Assembly (NCBI GenBank): GCA_026393835.1
Contig: JAPKZK010000038.1
Location: forward strand, 186,001 to 250,000
DNA from: Candidatus Aminicenantota bacterium
Lineage (GTDB): Bacteria > Acidobacteriota > Aminicenantia > UBA2199
DNA length: 64,000 nucleotides
Direction: 5' to 3'
In this document: positions 62,091-64,000 of the stretch, piece after piece
How the letters are laid out: every line of letters starts with the position of its first letter
Numbering within the stretch: position 1 is the stretch's first letter
Made by a program: the position numbers and the translations under genes
Notes under the pieces: generated by a model
Told to the model about the DNA's origin: nothing
The model's input: the letters and a program-made list of their open reading frames with translations, nothing else
Database searches by the model: none

Positions 62091-62831
62091 TTACTTTTCA
62101 AAACCGTGCTTTTGTTTGAAGGCGTCCACTTCCTCTTTGGTCAACTCTCGCCAATAACCCACGGGCAGTTTTTTTAATTTAATGTCGCCGACAGCCATCC
62201 GTTTCAGTTTCTCCACCGGGTGACCGGTATATTTAAAGACCTTTCTTAGTATATGCTTTTTGCCTTCCACGATGACCACCTGGATCCAGGAATTGTTTCG
62301 GGCGGTTTTCCTGATAAATTCGATGCTCAACGGTTTCACTCGGGACCCTTCGATGTGGATGCCTTTACTGAGTAACTTTTTCCTCTCTTCCTCAGTGAGG
62401 GCGCCTTTTATTTTTATGTTATAGACCTTGGGGACTTTATTCCGGGGCGAAATGATGAAATTGGCCAGTTCGCCGTCATTGGTTAATAATATCAATCCTT
62501 CGGAATGGTAATCCAACCGCCCCACCGGGTAAACGCGCTCTTTGATGCCGGCGATGAAATCTTTCACCGTGGGCCTGCCTTCGGGGTCATCGAGGGTTGT
62601 CATAACGCCATCGGGTTTATTGAAAATATAATATGACTTTTTCTCCACATGGAGCTTTATCTTCCTGTCCAGTCGCCGGATCACATCTTTGGAGATATCT
62701 ACCATGAAATTGGGGTCTTGAATAACCGTATTATTGACCTTGAACTCACCGTCGACAATTCCTTTGCGAATGTTCCTGCGGTTATCCAATCCCGCTCCTT
62801 GCAGCGCTTTTTGTAATTTCATAAGGTTCAT
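62091..62831 (-). CDS. rRNA pseudouridine synthase (RsuA/RluB/RluF family)
   Basis: A 246-aa enzyme with an N-terminal S4 RNA-binding domain (residues 1-60) and the catalytic motif GRLDYHSEGLILLTNDGEL, where the Asp is the nucleophile. It converts a uridine in ribosomal RNA to pseudouridine. It lies 16 nt after the sigma-54 activator gene and probably shares its transcript. Confidence 0.9.
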   Translation of the reverse strand: MNLMKLQKALQGAGLDNRRNIRKGIVDGEFKVNNTVIQDPNFMVDISKDVIRRLDRKIKLHVEKKSYYIFNKPDGVMTTLDDPEGRPTVKDFIAGIKERVYPVGRLDYHSEGLILLTNDGELANFIISPRNKVPKVYNIKIKGALTEEERKKLLSKGIHIEGSRVKPLSIEFIRKTARNNSWIQVVIVEGKKHILRKVFKYTGHPVEKLKRMAVGDIKLKKLPVGYWRELTKEEVDAFKQKHGFEK

Positions 62832-62847
62832 TTTTTACTCTCTTTTT

Positions 62848-64000
62848 TTATTTTATGTTCAAACGCTTCATTAACTCGGACAGGGTGGTGGCTTTTAAAC
62901 CCAATTCCCGGGCCGCGTTTTTCTGGATGCCGTCGTTGTCCCGGAGGGCCTCCAGGATTAACTCCCGTTTTAACTCGTCGAGCCTCTCGTAAAAATTTCC
63001 TTTCTTAACTTCTCTCCTGGCGGCGCCCAGGATTTCCTGGGGCAATAAATCCGCGCTTAACATGTCCGAAGGCGCCAGTAATACGGAGCGGATAACGGCA
63101 TTCTCCAACTCCCTGATGTTGCCGGGCCAATTGTAATCCATCAGGTATTTCATAAATTTATTGTCCATGCCGACAATGGTTTTATTATTCTCCAAAGCGT
63201 ATTTTTGCAGGAAATGCTCGGCCAACAGGGGAATATCCTCTTTTCTCTCCTTCAAAGGCGGGAGATGGATGTTGATGATATTCAACCGGTAGTACAGGTC
63301 TTCCCTGAATTCATTCTTGTCTACCTTTTCCTTGAGGTCCACATTTGTGGCCACGATGATGCGGACATCGACTTTAACGGTCTTATTGCCGCCCAGGGGT
63401 TGGATTTCTTTCTCCTGGAGCACCCGCAATATTTTGGTCTGGGTGTCGTTGTCCAGGTTGGCTATTTCATCCAGGAACAGGGTGCCGGTATGGGCTTCCT
63501 CGAAAATTCCTTTTTTGTCGGCGTAGGCCCCGGTAAAAGCGCCTTTCTTGTATCCGAACAGGATGCTCTCGAACAGGGTGGGCGGGATATTGCTGGAATT
63601 GAAAGAGAAAAAGGGTTTGTCCCTGCGGTTTGAATTGCGGTATATGGCTTTGGCGATCAATTCTTTGCCGGTTCCGCTGTCGCCGCTGATCAACACGGTG
63701 GAACTGGTATTGGACACGCTCTCCACATTGGAAAGTACACGCTCCAACGCCCGGCTCTTCCCGATTATATTCTTGAAGGAAAACCGCTGATCCAGCATCT
63801 TTTTTAACTGGATGTTCTCTCTATTCATGTTCCTTTCTTTGAGAATCCGCTCGATCTTATGTTTGATTTCGACATTATTAAAGGGTTTTTGCAGGTAATC
63901 CACGGCCCCCAGCTTGATGGCTTCTATGGCCGACTCGATGGTGCCGTAAGCGGTTAAAAAAATGCACCGGATATCCGGGTCGTCTTTTTTTAACATGGAA
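62848..64000 (-). CDS. NtrC-type sigma-54 response regulator, partial
   Basis: The visible part holds the end of a receiver domain (CIFLTAYGTIESAIEAIKLG, then DYLQKPF), an AAA+ domain with Walker A GDSGTGKE, the sigma-54 contact loop GAFTGA and Walker B GTLFLDEI, and a Fis-type DNA-binding tail (NAARELGLKATTLSELMKRL). It activates sigma-54 promoters when phosphorylated. The 5' end lies beyond the right edge. Confidence 0.92.
   Translation of the reverse strand, partial: SMLKKDDPDIRCIFLTAYGTIESAIEAIKLGAVDYLQKPFNNVEIKHKIERILKERNMNRENIQLKKMLDQRFSFKNIIGKSRALERVLSNVESVSNTSSTVLISGDSGTGKELIAKAIYRNSNRRDKPFFSFNSSNIPPTLFESILFGYKKGAFTGAYADKKGIFEEAHTGTLFLDEIANLDNDTQTKILRVLQEKEIQPLGGNKTVKVDVRIIVATNVDLKEKVDKNEFREDLYYRLNIINIHLPPLKERKEDIPLLAEHFLQKYALENNKTIVGMDNKFMKYLMDYNWPGNIRELENAVIRSVLLAPSDMLSADLLPQEILGAARREVKKGNFYERLDELKRELILEALRDNDGIQKNAARELGLKATTLSELMKRLNIK

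Noticed and set aside
61802..62101. 99-aa minus-strand frame as a gene
   Set aside because: Much of it is made of dispersed intergenic words. Only the four heptad units are noted, as a repeat.

Overview
The window comes from a Gram-negative, probably anaerobic or metal-respiring bacterium. The clues are a porin-cytochrome conduit, a two-subunit glycyl-tRNA synthetase, the split GcvPA/GcvPB glycine decarboxylase, RsbV/RsbW/SpoIIE-type partner switching, and secreted DUF2911 and PIG-L proteins. The gene mix and the many P-loop ATPases and intergenic word repeats suggest a Candidatus Aminicenantes-like or acidobacterial lineage. That placement is inference; no rRNA or tRNA gene was seen. Promoters of the form TTGNNN-N17-TATAAT are unusually easy to read here. 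In several places the ATG lies only 6-7 nt after the -10 box, which points to leaderless mRNAs.

Layout. 1-7.1 kb: an accessory block with an AlbA/ATP-binding regulator running off the left edge, a DUF1016 nuclease gene flanked by copies of its own promoter, a leaderless DUF4143 ATPase and a Roco GTPase. 7.7-13.2 kb: secreted DUF2911 protein, PIG-L deacetylase, and a small membrane protein with a sodium/solute symporter. 13.5-16.1 kb: a broken HEPN next to an MNT nucleotidyltransferase, and an ATPase with a decayed tandem copy. 16.7-18.9 kb: succinate-semialdehyde dehydrogenase and WrbA. 19-27.3 kb: an accessory island with truncated DUF4143 genes, HicB, a queA remnant, a 21-bp-repeat protein next to an XRE regulator, a Septu-like ATPase/HNH pair between direct repeats, a HAD protein, an AbiEi-like gene and a PIN toxin-antitoxin pair.

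27.4-36.6 kb is a long minus-strand housekeeping run: gcvT-gcvH-gcvPA-gcvPB-glyQ-glyS, then GxxExxY and radA. It links glycine breakdown with glycine charging. 36.8-41.8 kb is a promoter-to-terminator operon for extracellular electron transfer: an MtrA-like decaheme, an MtrB/PioB-like barrel and a second decaheme that is probably an outer-membrane lipoprotein. 42-49.7 kb holds a receiver protein, nitronate monooxygenase, an orphan oxoacid-oxidoreductase gamma subunit, threonine synthase, a glycosyltransferase-like membrane protein and an RsbV-RsbW-SpoIIE phosphatase module.

49.8-61.7 kb is a second accessory island: a DUF4143 ATPase behind a perfect 35-bp palindrome, a second 21-bp repeat array, a second DUF1016 gene inserted between two copies of the 3' end of a neighbouring ATPase gene, two overlapping ATPases (one with a large membrane region), a cyclase-like/NACHT fusion with an altered Walker A, and a leaderless ParE/RelE-type toxin-antitoxin pair. 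The right edge has a pseudouridine synthase and a partial NtrC-type sigma-54 activator.

The most notable points are the leaderless promoter pattern with two leaderless upstream ORFs, three defence-type gene units each flanked by direct repeats of unrelated sequence, the cyclase-NACHT ATPase cluster, the 21-bp heptad-coding arrays and the electron conduit.
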